Of a stretch of 64,000 bases of DNA, positions 11,701-20,925 are shown piece by piece. The stretch is from Acanthochromis polyacanthus (taxonomy: Eukaryota; Chordata; Actinopteri; Pomacentridae), in NCBI RefSeq assembly GCF_021347895.1, contig NC_067125.1, forward strand, positions 25,399,621 to 25,463,620. Direction: 5' to 3'. Under the pieces are notes generated by a model. The model had not been told where the DNA came from. It ran no database searches and saw nothing but the letters and a program-made list of their open reading frames with translations. The position numbers were made by a program, and so were the translations under genes. Every line of letters begins with the position of its first letter. The stretch's first letter is position 1.

Positions 11701-14496
11701 ACTTAAATCCAATTAAGCTAATTCTACACAGACGAAACAAAACTCACTACAACCAGAACCACCAGAATATGATGTTAGATGAGCAGATAAAACCTGAAAT
11801 CTGAGATTAGGGCTTAGTTTCTGCCTGTCGACATTAAATTAACTCTTTACACAATCATGCAGAGCTCCAGCTGACCTGATCGGCCGTCTCCTCGTGAGTG
11901 TGGGTGTCCTTGTTGGTGAGCGTCCAGTAGAAGGAGGCGACGTCGAGGCTGCTGCGAGCCTCGTCCATCAGACTCATCCAGGCCTGGAAGATGGAGGGAT
12001 GAGTGGTGCTGGAGTTAAACTGCAGCCCTTCAGGGATACTTTCCACCAGAACAATCCTGACAGGAGAGAAGATAATGTTTAATATCTGAACCCGTTGATG
12101 GATCAGTCCAGATTTATTATCTGATGTGGGACGTGTAAGAAACTGCAGCACAGAAATGCCAGAGTCGGGTTTGTCGACTGTGCTGCTGTTATATAGTTTG
12201 TCAAGTTTATTATTCAGCTGTTAAATATTACACTCAGCAGACACTCTGCCAAGTTTTACTTTAATAAAATTGACGGACAGACGAAGTGAGAGGATCTTGA
12301 GTTGGGATTGTTTCGTCAGCTTCTGTCAAACACAGCTTTTGAGCAAGCATAGATGGAAAGTCTCGGTCACAATTTGCTCGGAATAATGGAAAGTTCGAAC
12401 ATTTGCGGAATCTGCTCCAGAAAGTAAGTTGATGTTTGCGTTATGAACTGTTTTTAAGAAGGAATAGGAGTGGTGGAAGTTCAGGGATATCGAGGCAAAT
12501 ACAGAGACGCACTGGAGACTCAGATGATTTAGGTTGTGAGTAATGTTTACTGATATCAGAAGAAGTGACACCGACAGAGCAGCAGTTCATGCAAGCAATG
12601 CCAGCATCAGTTCTGAGGATTCTCTCTGATCTTCGGGTATGTACTCTAGTTGGGAGAAGGTCAGATTTAGATTACAGACCAACATGGAAACAACTAGACT
12701 GTGTAGTCACGTCAGAATAAACAATATTTAATCTCCTACAGCATGTCTAAAGGCCATTATGACATTAGTAAGGGTAGAGAATAGTTTTTCCTTCACAACA
12801 GGTAGATATCAGATTTCTGAAATCCTTTTCAGGACGAGCTACACTTCAGAGCAGATTCTGCTGACCAGATTTGTCATTTTAACAAGATTTTCTTTTGTGA
12901 TTAATAAAGTTTGATCCTTTGTCTCATCTTAGTTTTTAATTCTTTCAACAACTGCAACCATGTACAAAAAGTGTTTGAGGCAATACTTCCTACATGTACT
13001 GTATCAATTATGTGGTAGTGCAGCTAATTTTTACATGAATAGATAAATTATTTGGTCTATAAAACATCAGAAAATATTGGAAAATGTTCATCACAACTTC
13101 CTAAAACCCAACATGATGCTGTCACATGCTTTGTCTTCATTGCACAACAGTCCAAAACCCAAAGAAAATTACTTAACACTGAATGAAACGCACAAAAGTA
13201 GAAAAGCTGGAACAGGTACATTTTTGGTACCTTTGAGAGAAAAATTAATCATATTTCCAGTGAACAATAATACTGAATATTGACTAACCGTTGTGACGTT
13301 ATACAGCAGGTTTTGGACAAAATGTGCTGCTTTAAATGTGAAAACTGAATGTTGGTCTGTGGATCGTGTGCACGCTGAACAGATCACGTTTGCTTACTTG
13401 CAGGGGTCCGAGCAGGCCTCGACCGTCGGCAGGCGGAGGCTGACGTTTGGTGCTGGATATTCAGAGAAGACATTCGGTGTCAGAATGCTGTGGAGCGCCA
13501 CGGCGGTCAGCAGCACACTGAACCCAGTGGCCATCACTACCAAACACCTGTAATACTGGGGGGACGGAGAGGAGCACGGTGATAACCTGAGATCGTTGTT
13601 TAGCTTTAAGTAGATTACAATTTACTTCTGTGAGCATTTCTTTGTATTCTTTAACTGGGTGTGTGTTTATTAAGGTAGAAAATGACTATAAACGACTTAA
13701 TTTGTCGCTTACCATCTGTGCTTTCCTGTTGGAGTCTTGCTTTTTACACTCCATGTCGACCAGCTGCATGCATCAGAGAAACACATCAACAAAGTCACTA
13801 CACAATACTGTCAGTATTTCTATTACAAACTGAACCATAAATCTCCAATAATACACGGACGCTGAAAAAAAGAAAAGCAAGAATTACAGTCAGCACTGCC
13901 ACTCACTCAGTTTTGCTTCAATAAAGCAATTCACTGTAATAAATATCAGAAACTGTGGTAGTTCTCCACACATCTTCACTTCCTCAGGTTGTGTTTGAAT
14001 CCCCTGATCTCTCCCATTTATACTGTGTGTTACTGTATATTCAGGACATTACAGGACAACATCAACATTAAAAGGATATTTTTCAAGATGAAAATAAGCA
14101 GGAGATAAAAAATAACGACATCTTCTATCATTAGACTGCCAGCGAGGGAGCAGGGAGTTTATTTCTTTCTTGTTTGTCTGATCACTGTACAAATCACGGA
14201 GCCTGCATCAGGTAATCTGCCCAACTTGACATTAAATAATTCATCTTTTGTGCAGAAAGTGACAAAATTCCAAATCCAGTCTGACTGTCAAAACTAATGT
14301 CAAAGAACATAAATCAGACTTCCAAAATGCGAGCACATAAATGTTCACATTTTAACCAAGCTGTAACCAGGAAATGTCAATAATCACATTCTATCAAATG
14401 TGAAAAAAATGATTAAAAATGATAACAGATTATCAACTCATTCAACCAAAGCGTGAAAAACTGCTTTACCTGGTCGTAATTGATGTCTGTCTTCAT
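2580..14496 (-). CDS. pld3: PLD3/PLD4-family lysosomal 5'-3' exonuclease (phospholipase D family), complete 10-exon coding region
   Basis: Coding exons in transcript order are 14496-14470, 13555-13398, 12056-11876, 10957-10840, 9765-9638, 6638-6441, 5476-5337, 3402-3237, 3146-3047 and 2767-2580. All introns have GT/AG borders, all phases agree, and the sum is 1404 nt, or 467 codons plus stop. The product is a type II membrane protein: cytosolic tail of about 13 residues, one membrane segment at about 14-34, then a lumenal region with two HKD motifs (H179/K181/D186 and H393/K395/D400) and N-glycosylation sequons near N46, N76, N214, N245, N261, N409 and N426. Known relatives PLD3 and PLD4 degrade single-stranded DNA and RNA from the 5' end in endolysosomes and limit TLR7/TLR9 signalling. 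The core (RTPDL, YLPT-EFSHP, ISCWG) resembles PLD3, while the C-terminal part (TVQ-QLR-FERDWSS) is closer to PLD4. Family is certain; orthology to pld3 is less so. Confidence 0.95.
2788..2870. repeat. Short interspersed fragment in PLD intron 9
   Basis: The string TTCAAGGTTCTTTATTGTCA and the CA-rich sequence after it resemble a 3' tail that recurs widely in fish retroposons. Only about 80 bp is present, so the family is not certain. Confidence 0.3.
3047..3146 (-). CDS. pld3: PLD gene: second HKD catalytic exon
   Basis: The exon is 100 bp, with acceptor TTCTCCAG and donor ATAG|GTAAGG. It encodes [20 protein letters not shown] followed by [13 protein letters not shown]. The second HKD triad is H393, K395 and D400. 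The splice site falls inside the glycine codon of IGTSNW, joining cleanly to the last exon. Confidence 0.96.
3237..3402 (-). CDS. pld3: PLD gene: exon YWADID to KLDIQV
   Basis: The exon is 166 bp, with acceptor CCCCCTGCAG and donor GTG|GTGAGT. It encodes [30 protein letters not shown] and [13 protein letters not shown]. It is separated from the next exon by an intron of only 90 bp (3147-3236). Confidence 0.94.
3840..3955 (+). mobile_element. L2-like LINE 3' tail in PLD intron 7
   Basis: AAGCACCTTATGAACG, then TAAGGGTGGTACATAAATAA and an (AAAAT)n tail, resemble the usual 3' end of fish L2-clade elements (a cell-stretch ending in 'gtgctatataaataaa'). No coding part was detected. Confidence 0.45.
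4120..4900. mobile_element. Possible older repeat (LTR-like) split by the MITE
   Basis: Flanking the MITE at 4487-4754 is a moderately GC-rich sequence with repeated CAGCGGTATGGAC and ACGTCGGAG motifs. On the other side it continues into GTAATAAACGTGTGTTAGCG. It looks unlike the surrounding intron and could be a decayed solo LTR, but no ends could be defined. Confidence 0.2.
4487..4754. mobile_element. TTAA-flanked MITE, internally deleted copy
   Basis: The element is flanked by TTAA (4483-4486 and 4755-4758) and ends AGGGGAACTTC / GAAGTTCCCCT. It matches the full copy at 46565-47058 but lacks about 245 bp, including most of its left terminal repeat. Target and termini point to a piggyBac- or Kolobok-type element mobilised in trans. 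It sits in PLD intron 7. Confidence 0.75.
5337..5476 (-). CDS. pld3: PLD gene: exon RTPDLQSIL to EFSHPK
   Basis: The exon is 140 bp, with acceptor TTGCCAG and donor AGAG|GTGCAG. It encodes [33 protein letters not shown] and two bases of the next arginine codon. This block is almost residue-for-residue that of vertebrate PLD3. Confidence 0.94.
6441..6638 (-). CDS. pld3: PLD gene: exon [15 protein letters not shown] to SDVYLS
   Basis: The exon is 198 bp, exactly 66 codons, with acceptor GTCACCAG and donor TCG|GTGAGA. It encodes [25 protein letters not shown] and the SIPSPWP motif. Three sequons (NCS, NFS, NNT) agree with a heavily glycosylated lumenal domain. Confidence 0.95.
7066..7560 (-). 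pseudogene. hAT-type transposase N-terminal fragment with BED-like zinc finger
   Basis: An open frame on the minus strand encodes a CxxC...HxxxxxH zinc finger (core CMVCDDET ... DHMKTKNH) followed by a glutamine-rich linker. This resembles the N-terminus of fish hAT/ZBED-like transposases. There is no ATG at the 5' end of the frame, where a stop codon directly precedes it, and the similarity ends at about the VDRKAH stretch, so the catalytic part is missing. It lies in PLD intron 5, same strand as the gene. Terminal inverted repeats were not found with confidence. Confidence 0.5.
7800..8100. repeat. Possible repeat fragment in PLD intron 5
   Basis: The phrases CGTTCCACCATCAGGGAGCC and GTCTCTGCAGATCGAACAG look like a sequence I associate with dispersed fish repeats. 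No second copy is in the window, so this rests on recollection only. Confidence 0.2.
8920..9540 (+). mobile_element. L2-like LINE remnant (reverse transcriptase C-terminus and 3' tail)
   Basis: With frameshifts the plus strand reads [27 protein letters not shown] and then [31 protein letters not shown]. These are the usual last motifs of fish L2-clade reverse transcriptases. It ends in a short ATAAATTTACC tail. It is inserted antisense to the PLD gene in intron 5 and is inactive. Confidence 0.75.
9638..9765 (-). CDS. pld3: PLD gene: first HKD catalytic exon
   Basis: The exon is 128 bp, with acceptor TGTTTTAG and donor CAG|GTACAC. It encodes the first HxKxxxxD motif as HTKFWVVD (H179, K181, D186), followed by [15 protein letters not shown]. 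In this family the histidine forms the covalent phospho-enzyme intermediate. All key residues are intact. Confidence 0.96.
9990..10028. repeat. (TTA)n microsatellite
   Basis: A short run of TTATTA units in PLD intron 4. Confidence 0.8.
10840..10957 (-). CDS. pld3: PLD gene: exon encoding the V-R-I-A-V strand region
   Basis: The exon is 118 bp, with acceptor TTTGCAG and donor TCAG|GTGATC. It encodes [21 protein letters not shown] followed by a polar loop, which corresponds to the EEVLRQLQTLAPKGVNVRIAV region of human PLD3. It ends in phase 1. Confidence 0.92.
11355..11377. repeat. Poly-T tract in PLD intron 3
   Basis: About 22 uninterrupted T residues. On the minus strand it is an A tail, possibly from an old retroposon. 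Confidence 0.8.
11450..11690 (+). mobile_element. RTE-like non-LTR element fragment (family copy 1)
   Basis: Phrases such as GTGACCTAAATATG, GGGGCTCAGAAATACC and CACAATTTAATCAACTG recur at 38730-38860 in the same order. It ends in GCCGATCATCACATAACTC, a 3' end seen in fish RTE-type elements. It is a non-coding 3' part only. Confidence 0.6.
11876..12056 (-). CDS. pld3: PLD gene: exon with [10 protein letters not shown] and FYWTLTN motifs
   Basis: The exon is 181 bp, with acceptor CTCCTGTCAG and donor CAG|GTCAGC. It encodes [31 protein letters not shown] and [16 protein letters not shown]. These are signature blocks of the first PLD half-domain in PLD3 and PLD4. Confidence 0.95.
13398..13555 (-). 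CDS. pld3: PLD gene: membrane-anchor exon
   Basis: The acceptor is a strong CT-rich tract ending CCCCCCAG and the donor is AA|GTAAGC. The exon encodes residues 10-61: YYRC, then a hydrophobic stretch ([21 protein letters not shown]), then a proline-rich stalk with an NVS sequon, ending EACSDPC before the split lysine codon. The cysteine pair matches the CYDPC region of human PLD3, where the lumenal part begins. Confidence 0.92.
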
Positions 14497-14570
14497 GTTC
14501 ACAGACAAAATGAGATCTGATTTCGTCCACCTCCGTCCTGTCAGCTCCGGTCAGACGTTGCTGTGTGACT
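14470..14570 (-). CDS. pld3: PLD gene: exon with start codon
   Basis: The ATG is at 14496-14494 and nine codons (MKTDINYDQ) run to the donor CAG|GTAAAG after 14470. A pyrimidine-rich acceptor (TTTTACTTCAG) lies just upstream, so 14570-14497 would be 5' UTR of the same exon. The start is chosen because it is the only ATG feeding the membrane-anchor exon in frame. The cytosolic tail is much shorter than the roughly 38 residues of human PLD3. Confidence 0.8.
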
Positions 14571-17190
14571 CTGAAGTAAAACACGAGGAACAAAACACAC
14601 AATGTGACGTCACATCTTCACGTTTCTGCTGTAAAGACTTAACGTTTAACCCGATGTGAAGCTGCATGAGGAAACTTTCTTACAGTGGCAGCTCCGAATG
14701 GCAAAAACATTCTAACCTTCTAATATGACATCGGCAAACTGCACCCAGCAGCAACTGATGTTCATGTAAAAATGGACTGATTTGGAATAAAGAGCAACCT
14801 AAAGGGCTGATATGTGAGTAAGAGACACTCAAATGTGTTTGACTTAAAGCAGCTGCATAGTTCTGAAACAACACAAATGTCTCTCTGCCACTCACACACA
14901 CACCGCCACTTATCCTTTATAGACTTGACAAAGAGAAGGTTCTGGATGCTTTTCAATGCCAAATACATAGAATGAACTGCACAGCATAAAGACACACAGC
15001 TCCAGCTGCTGACACACTGCCTGACACACTCAGCTTGTAGACAAAAAAATCCTACTTCTAAAAAACTAACAAGAGTTAAAAATGTACTATTTTGACTGCT
15101 TACTTCATAGAAAGAGGAAGTAAAGAAGCCGAAATGCTGAAAGCAGCAGTGTGACTTGGCAAAGCTGTAATATCGCTGAGCTGGCAGTCACAAGAGTCCG
15201 TGTCTCATCAAACAAACATGTGACTTATCGCCGCTCCTGGAACAGGACGAAGAGTATAATGTGCCCTCAAATTAAAGCTTTGATTTTCAGATGATGCACA
15301 GAATCAACTGAAAGTCAACTTTCACGTCACGCTCATGCAGAAAACCAGCTCTTCAACTTACACAACATATTTTCATTTTAACTAACTGGGTATTCTTGAA
15401 AAACGATTTAAAAGAATGCAACAGTGTTTCCTTTCGTACCTGTATGCAACTCAGTGGGAAAAGCTGATGTCGCCACTTCGTGTTATTGGAGCTGATGAAG
15501 AGAATTCTTTGGTTAAAAAGAGGGTCAAATTGGTGTGAAATGTCATTTGCTTGTCTGAAAAACTATCAGCTGGAAAACTACTGAGCTGAATTTAATGACT
15601 ATTGGTGGAAAAGTGGGACCTGGGTAAAAAAAATAGAAGCCATTAAACTCTGGGGCAGATTCAGACAGCTTTAAGTGAAATTAACCTTGAAGGACGATGT
15701 GCTCTGAGTTTCCTTCTAGCTACTAAAATGCGTCTCTTAAGTAGTATTCACTACTACAGTAATATACAGGGAATATTCAGGTTTTGTTTCCAACATAAAT
15801 TAAGCCAAAAATAAAATTGTACTTGTGAGTGTAGTTTTAAGAAAAAGGAAAGATTTAAAAAGCAAGAGCAAGCAAGGCTGTGAAAAGTGAATATCGGCTT
15901 GCAGAAATATGAGTATCTCTGCTAAACTAAATAAACTCAAGCTTCAGATAAGAGCTATATATAGAGGGAAAGGAGGTCATACAGTTACAGCATAGGCATA
16001 GAAAAAAAACAAAAGATAGTGTGTGCATTTACTGAAAACGCAACATTGCTGTATGATAACGAAACTGAGTGTGAAATAAGGAATAGAGGCACTGTGGAAG
16101 ACAATATATACTGAATTTAAAACTGAAACTACAGGCCAAGTTCTCAAGTTGAATCAAAATTGTGACAAGAAACACATTTCTGAAGCTGTATGGAATGAAA
16201 TTTCTAAATTAAATGGAAGTGTCACTGCGACGGAATCCCATTTTACTCTTCTTGCATTGATATTTACAAAGCAGACTATCTCTCAGTCTATAGACACCTG
16301 TGCTATATTAGCTACTGTAGCTATTGACTATTAAATTAATCACCATCTATTTTGATAATTCGTAGAACATTTTAAGTGATTTTCTTAGGAGAAAAGCTAA
16401 TTCTAGCTTCCTAAATGTAATTATTTTCTGGTTTCCTTACTTCTCAGTGGCATTATTGTGAATTTCATTGATTTGTGAATGAACAAGCCATTTGAGAATG
16501 GTACCTTGGCCTTTGGGAAAACACTGACTGACATTTTCTAATACATTTTACAGATCAAAGGAGAATAATTGCAAGTTCTATCTCCAAATATGTATAGATA
16601 GTATGGCATACATTGATATTTGGAAGCCATACATACCATATATAGATAATATAGCATGCAAAGTAAACAAAAAAGCTCATACTGTCTTTGTTGCACATCT
16701 GCCAGATATTTTAGATTCTGTTTCAAATTACAAGTGAAAGCAGAAGACAAAGAAAGAGCTTGTTTATCTGTACAGAGCAGCAAATGAAATTAGAGGAAAC
16801 AACTCAGAGTGGAACAAGTTACTCAACAGATTTGGCTCAAGTTATAGAAGTGTGTCACAGAGGATTCCCCAATTACTAAACTGGCCAAATAAATAAGGAA
16901 AGATCAACTTATTCGAAGATATAGGTTGCTAGCTGAAAGCACAATACAGTTTAAGCTCATTCATAAATGCAGTACAATTTAGGTCAACTGTGCGGTTTAG
17001 GGAGGATTTGAATGTTTTAAAACGTACATTAGGGAAATAAACAACTCATCTTATCTCATATTAACCATTACTTCCTTTTATAAACTCAAACTGGAGAAAG
17101 TTTCACGTTTAACAAGCAGACAGAGAGTCGCTGACACCGCTAAACAACAAAAACAGTCACATTTAGCTGTAATAAAAACAGTCAACCCAC
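14571..17190 (-). other. Probable first intron of the PLD gene, no exon seen
   Basis: This is an AT-rich stretch with only short incoherent reading frames and no recognised repeat family. It is assigned as an intron only because of the splice sites at its two ends. Confidence 0.35.
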
Positions 17191-17270
17191 CTGTTATTAT
17201 GCGTCCAGGTAGCTCAAATCCCGCCTACAGCAGCGTCGACGTATATTCTTTACATAAAATATCATTCAAC
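17191..17270 (-). other. Candidate 5' non-coding exon of the PLD gene
   Basis: The minus strand reads ATAACAG|GTGGGT at 17191/17190, a good splice donor. It could join the acceptor at 14571, making a 2.6-kb first intron. The 5' end is not defined by any TATA box and is an estimate. Confidence 0.4.
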
Positions 17271-17368
17271 GTTGTTGTTTCATAGTTAAATAAGTAAACC
17301 AACAAAAAAGGAACCCTTTTGCTGTGTTGTACCGACTTGGCAGCACACCGGACAGTAGAGCAGCTTGG

Positions 17369-17376
17369 TCATGTGA
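17369..17376. promoter_or_regulatory. MiT/TFE-type E-box TCATGTGA
   Basis: TCATGTGA fits the TCAYRTGA core bound by MITF/TFEB/TFE3, the regulators of lysosomal genes. It sits about 100 bp upstream of the inferred first exon of a lysosomal nuclease gene. Binding is inferred, not shown. Confidence 0.4.
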
Positions 17377-17393
17377 TCCAAGCAGAGCAGCCC

Positions 17394-17418
17394 ATTGGAG
17401 GAGAGCTCTGGTGACGTC
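17394..17418. promoter_or_regulatory. CCAAT box (ATTGG, 17394-17398) and CRE-like TGACGTC (17412-17418)
   Basis: An inverted CCAAT pentamer is followed 14 bp later by a TGACGTC core. Both are typical of short TATA-less, often bidirectional, promoters. They lie between the PLD 5' exon and the first plus-strand exon-like piece. Confidence 0.4.
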
Positions 17419-17630
17419 TGTTGAAGTTACAGTAGTGCAATCCTCATTTTTCACCAGCAGAGTCCGTTGTGAGTACAACTGGAGGCGAATTAGATTTAAT
17501 AAATATGTTAAAACTTATGCATTGCACGTCAATTTAGGCACAATAAATAACAGAAAATCAATGTTAAATCTTATTATTTTGTGATTTATGTTTATTTGGC
17601 GTCTTCATTCCGAATCTTTCCTCACTTCAG

Positions 17631-17659
17631 ACCCAACTTTCGGCCTGCAAGTACAACAG
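17631..17659 (+). other. Exon-like piece, plus strand
   Basis: A 29-bp segment lies between TTTCCTCACTTCAG and a strong donor, CAACAG|GTGAGC. It could be an internal 5' UTR exon, or its donor could end a first exon starting near 17.4 kb. It has no ATG. Confidence 0.3.
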
Positions 17660-17960
17660 GTGAGCTGAACAAACGCTGGACTTTCCCCAAGCTAATCCTC
17701 TGGGCTTCATGAAACACCGGTATGGACGCAGCTAACATGATTCTGCTACACTAGAAGGCGGTGGTGATACATTTAGCAACACTTTTTGACTCATTTGTGA
17801 AAAAAAAAGCAGATGTTTTATGGTATGAGGCAGCTCTGTCTGATTTTCGTCGTTAACTTCTACAACAGGTGGTTCTGTGGCCTTTAGTTGATTCATTACT
17901 CATTTAACATGATGTGTTGCACACTCACATGTCAATGCAACATTTGATTTCAGCTTTGAG

Positions 17961-18505
17961 GCCATAGACTGTATATAAAGATGGACGTAGCATCTGGCTC
18001 CAAAAATGAAGCCCACCCGGAAGTGTCAAAAACTTGCAATATCACGCCGTCCGCTAGGGTTGGCTCCAAAAAGCTTTTGCTCCATAGACCCCAATTCATC
18101 ACCGGAAAAAATAAAATTTGATAGACTGATTTTCTACAGCTCAGGATTTTTTTCCCGTTAGTATTCATGGTCAAAATGAGAGATCAGGTGGCCGATCTGA
18201 AAATAAATCAATACTGAATTTTAAATAAATCGTTAAAGTTGGCGGAGCCAGGGGGCGTGGCTATACTTGACAGACAGTCTTGTCTGGAATGATTGACAGA
18301 TCCGTTAGGGCGAGGCTTTCAGCAGTCTGACTTCAGTCTGGCCCGCCCACAGACTGGTCCTGCCCCTAGTTGCTCTCCGGTCCAGCCTGTTTGATGACGC
18401 TTTTTACGTCACTGGCTCCAAAAAATCCAAAATGGCGACCAGGAAGTAGCAAAATCCGGGCTTCATTTTCTCGGCGCTGAAACCAACGGGTGACGTCACG
18501 GTTAG
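17961..18505. mobile_element. Non-autonomous DNA transposon of the 'CATAGACTGTATATAAA' type
   Basis: It begins GCCATAGACTGTATATAAAG-ATGGACGTAG and contains CTCCAAAAATGAAGCC and AACGGGTGACGTCACGG. This combination recurs in teleost genomes with inverted termini. The right terminus is missing or diverged here. Identification rests on recollection of the family. Confidence 0.5.
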
Positions 18506-19589
18506 TTCACGCCTGTTTGTGGCCAAACAACTGTATCCATTAATGTATTCTTGTTGGTTACTAGGAACGTTACCAGGGAAAAATAAGTGGTATGCAACTC
18601 CTGCTTCAAAAATCTGTATTTTTATCAATGGTAATTTGTGCTTTTGCAACATTTGACATTTTTGAAATTACTCTTTTTTTTGTGTTTACAACAGTGGAAA
18701 ATGGTATTGTTTTACATGTATGTGCTGTTATTTGATAGAAAACGTGTGCATTTTAAGGAGTGAAATATGGTAAATCAACTGATATTTATTACAGATGTTT
18801 TCCTACTTTTAGTAATGTACAGATAATACCTAACAAACACAAAAATAAAAACACAGCCAAAAGTATTGAGCTACATGCTGACTGTTAAAAAAAATAGCAA
18901 CCAAAAATATGCAAAAATGTCCAGATCAATAACCAGTTATTTCTTACAAATAGTAATTTGCTCTCGTTCAATATCTGAAGGTAAATTACACAGTTCCATT
19001 GTGTATAAAATAACTAAAAATATCAATATTTTGCATATATTTGACAATGCATTTACAGTTTTTGATTTTAAACCTTTGCTTCCTTGTCTGTCATGCTTGT
19101 TCACAGATCTTCACAGTTTTTTTTCATGTTTTCTTTTTCTTTAGCACCACTTTGTGTCTTCTATTTTTACGAGAATTGCAAACTGGAGGCTAAATGTTTT
19201 TATCACTCGACCCTTAATGTTGTGTGTGGGTTTAGTTCTGCTTGGGAAGAGTCCTGTTTTCATGAGGTTTCACAGTTCCGTGGCTGTTGAAGTACTTTGA
19301 GTGCTGAAGTATCAAAATCATGTTGTAGGTCACTTCAAGGTGTGATCAAGTTACTGCAGCAGATCTGTAAGTTTGTTTAGAACACGAGTTTGGAAAGACT
19401 CGCAAGACTTTAAATTGGACATTTCCTAAAATTTACATCTGCCTATGGAGCTTTCCAAAGTTTAGACTTTCAATAATGATAATAACATATAAATGTTTCT
19501 ATAGTTGCAGTAAATTAGTTTTTTCCTCTGTGTATTATGTTTTTCTCTTAGTTTTTTTTGTTGTCTCCATTCTCTTAAACATCTGTCCT

Positions 19590-19700
19590 CTTCTCATACC
19601 TTCCCAGAAAATTTCAGCCAAATTTGTTCGACTGTTTTTGAGTTTTGTTGCTAACAGACGGACAGACAGACAAACCAACGTCGATCATCACGTAACTCCA
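19590..19700 (+). mobile_element. RTE-like 3' end
   Basis: AATTTCAGCCAAATTTGTTC, TTTTTGAGTTTTGTTGC and an ACAGACGGACAGACAGACAA run lead to CGATCATCACGTAACTCC. This is the same 3'-end pattern as the copies near 25.0, 27.6 and 39.1 kb. Confidence 0.6.
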
Positions 19701-19770
19701 CAAAGAGAGAAATATTTTTATTTAGAACTATTTTTGCTTCATTCCAGATTATTGTGAATTATTTGTGATT

Positions 19771-19958
19771 TTTTGGTCTTTTATTGGCTTTATTAGACAG
19801 GCTAGTAGAGAGACAGACTGGAAAGTAGGGTTAACAATGAGGGGGGAGACCTGCAGCAAAGGGCCGTGAGCTGGAATCAAACCCAGGCCGCTGCATCAGG
19901 GACTATAGCTCCTGTTTATAGGTCACCTGTTCAACCAGTTGAGCTATCTGGGTGCCCA
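19771..19958 (-). mobile_element. tRNA-derived SINE
   Basis: On the minus strand an A box (TAGCTCAACTGG, 19946-19935) and a B box (GGTTTGATTCC, 19883-19873) are spaced as in a tRNA. They are followed by GGCCCTTTGCTGCAGGTCTC and an AATAAAG-rich tail. This is a common teleost SINE layout. It is an internal Pol III promoter remnant, not a tRNA gene. Confidence 0.75.
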
Positions 19959-20059
19959 GCAGCAGGTCATTTTTGACCCTTTGGACAAGAGAAGTGTACA
20001 GGATCTTAAGACAACACCAGGGTTAAGAGTCTAATGTACCTATTTTTCTTCCTCCTCAG

Positions 20060-20128
20060 CCTCCATGAAGCCTCGCTGAGTTTCAACCAGCGGAGGTGAA
20101 GATGAAGTTTGTTCAGCTCCAGTTGAAG
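20060..20128 (+). CDS. Candidate 5' coding exon of an unidentified plus-strand gene
   Basis: A strong acceptor (CTATTTTTCTTCCTCCTCAG) and a strong donor (AAG|GTGAGG) bound a 69-bp piece. The second ATG, at 20102, opens MKFVQLQLK up to the donor in phase 0. The first ATG, at 20064, gives a tiny upstream frame, MKPR. I do not recognise the peptide. The piece may be wholly 5' UTR. Confidence 0.35.
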
Positions 20129-20846
20129 GTGAGGAATATTCATTCATAAAAAGCATGTCACTATTTGCTTTTCCAGCTCTAGCTGATATCGATCTGGGCT
20201 GCAGGTCAAGTGCTTTTCTCCAGATATCCGACTGTAGCAGCGACCAGCTCTGAACTGGATATTAAACTCTAACATACTTCAGCAGGTTAAACAGTTGATC
20301 TCTTTACTTTTCCTTCTAGATTTGATGTGTTCTGTAGCAAAATGAACTCGATGCGGTGGACAGTGTGAGGAGATTTAAACCCTTTCTTAGCGTTCTTGTC
20401 CATCAAAATAAACGAAAAATAGCCATGAACTTCTCTTTTTAATATGATGTGTTTGTTTCCTGGAAAGCTTGAGGATAAATCCTCTGTTTCAGGATGTTTA
20501 ACAGGCTTCATTTGGATTTATCGAGGAGGGTGGAGGAGGGTGCTGTGTTATTTACACTGGATGATGTGAGGATGGAATTAATTAGCAAATTAGCAGATTA
20601 AATGTTGATAAAATTACACCCGGCATGAATTAGCTGAAAAACAGAAGCTTGATTGATAATATGCTTCACAGAAATTCATAAATGCACAGTCCAAAACAAA
20701 TAGAATTTGTCCAAACCAAATAGTAATTTAAAATTAACCGTCAAAATCATAACTCTTCAGGTTTGCACTGTGGTAATGGTTTTGTGTATTTATCACTTTT
20801 TAACCCTCTAAGACCCAAAATATAAAAAGATAAACAAACAAATAAC

Positions 20847-20860
20847 TATACATATATATG

Positions 20861-20924
<64 letters not shown>

Positions 20925-20925
20925 A
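20847..20925. repeat. (TA)n microsatellite
   Basis: Almost pure TA dinucleotides with a few TATG/TACA interruptions. Confidence 0.9.

Noticed and set aside
19860..19950. Possible tRNA gene on the minus strand
   Set aside because: A and B boxes are present but no full cloverleaf, and the flanks match a SINE body and tail.
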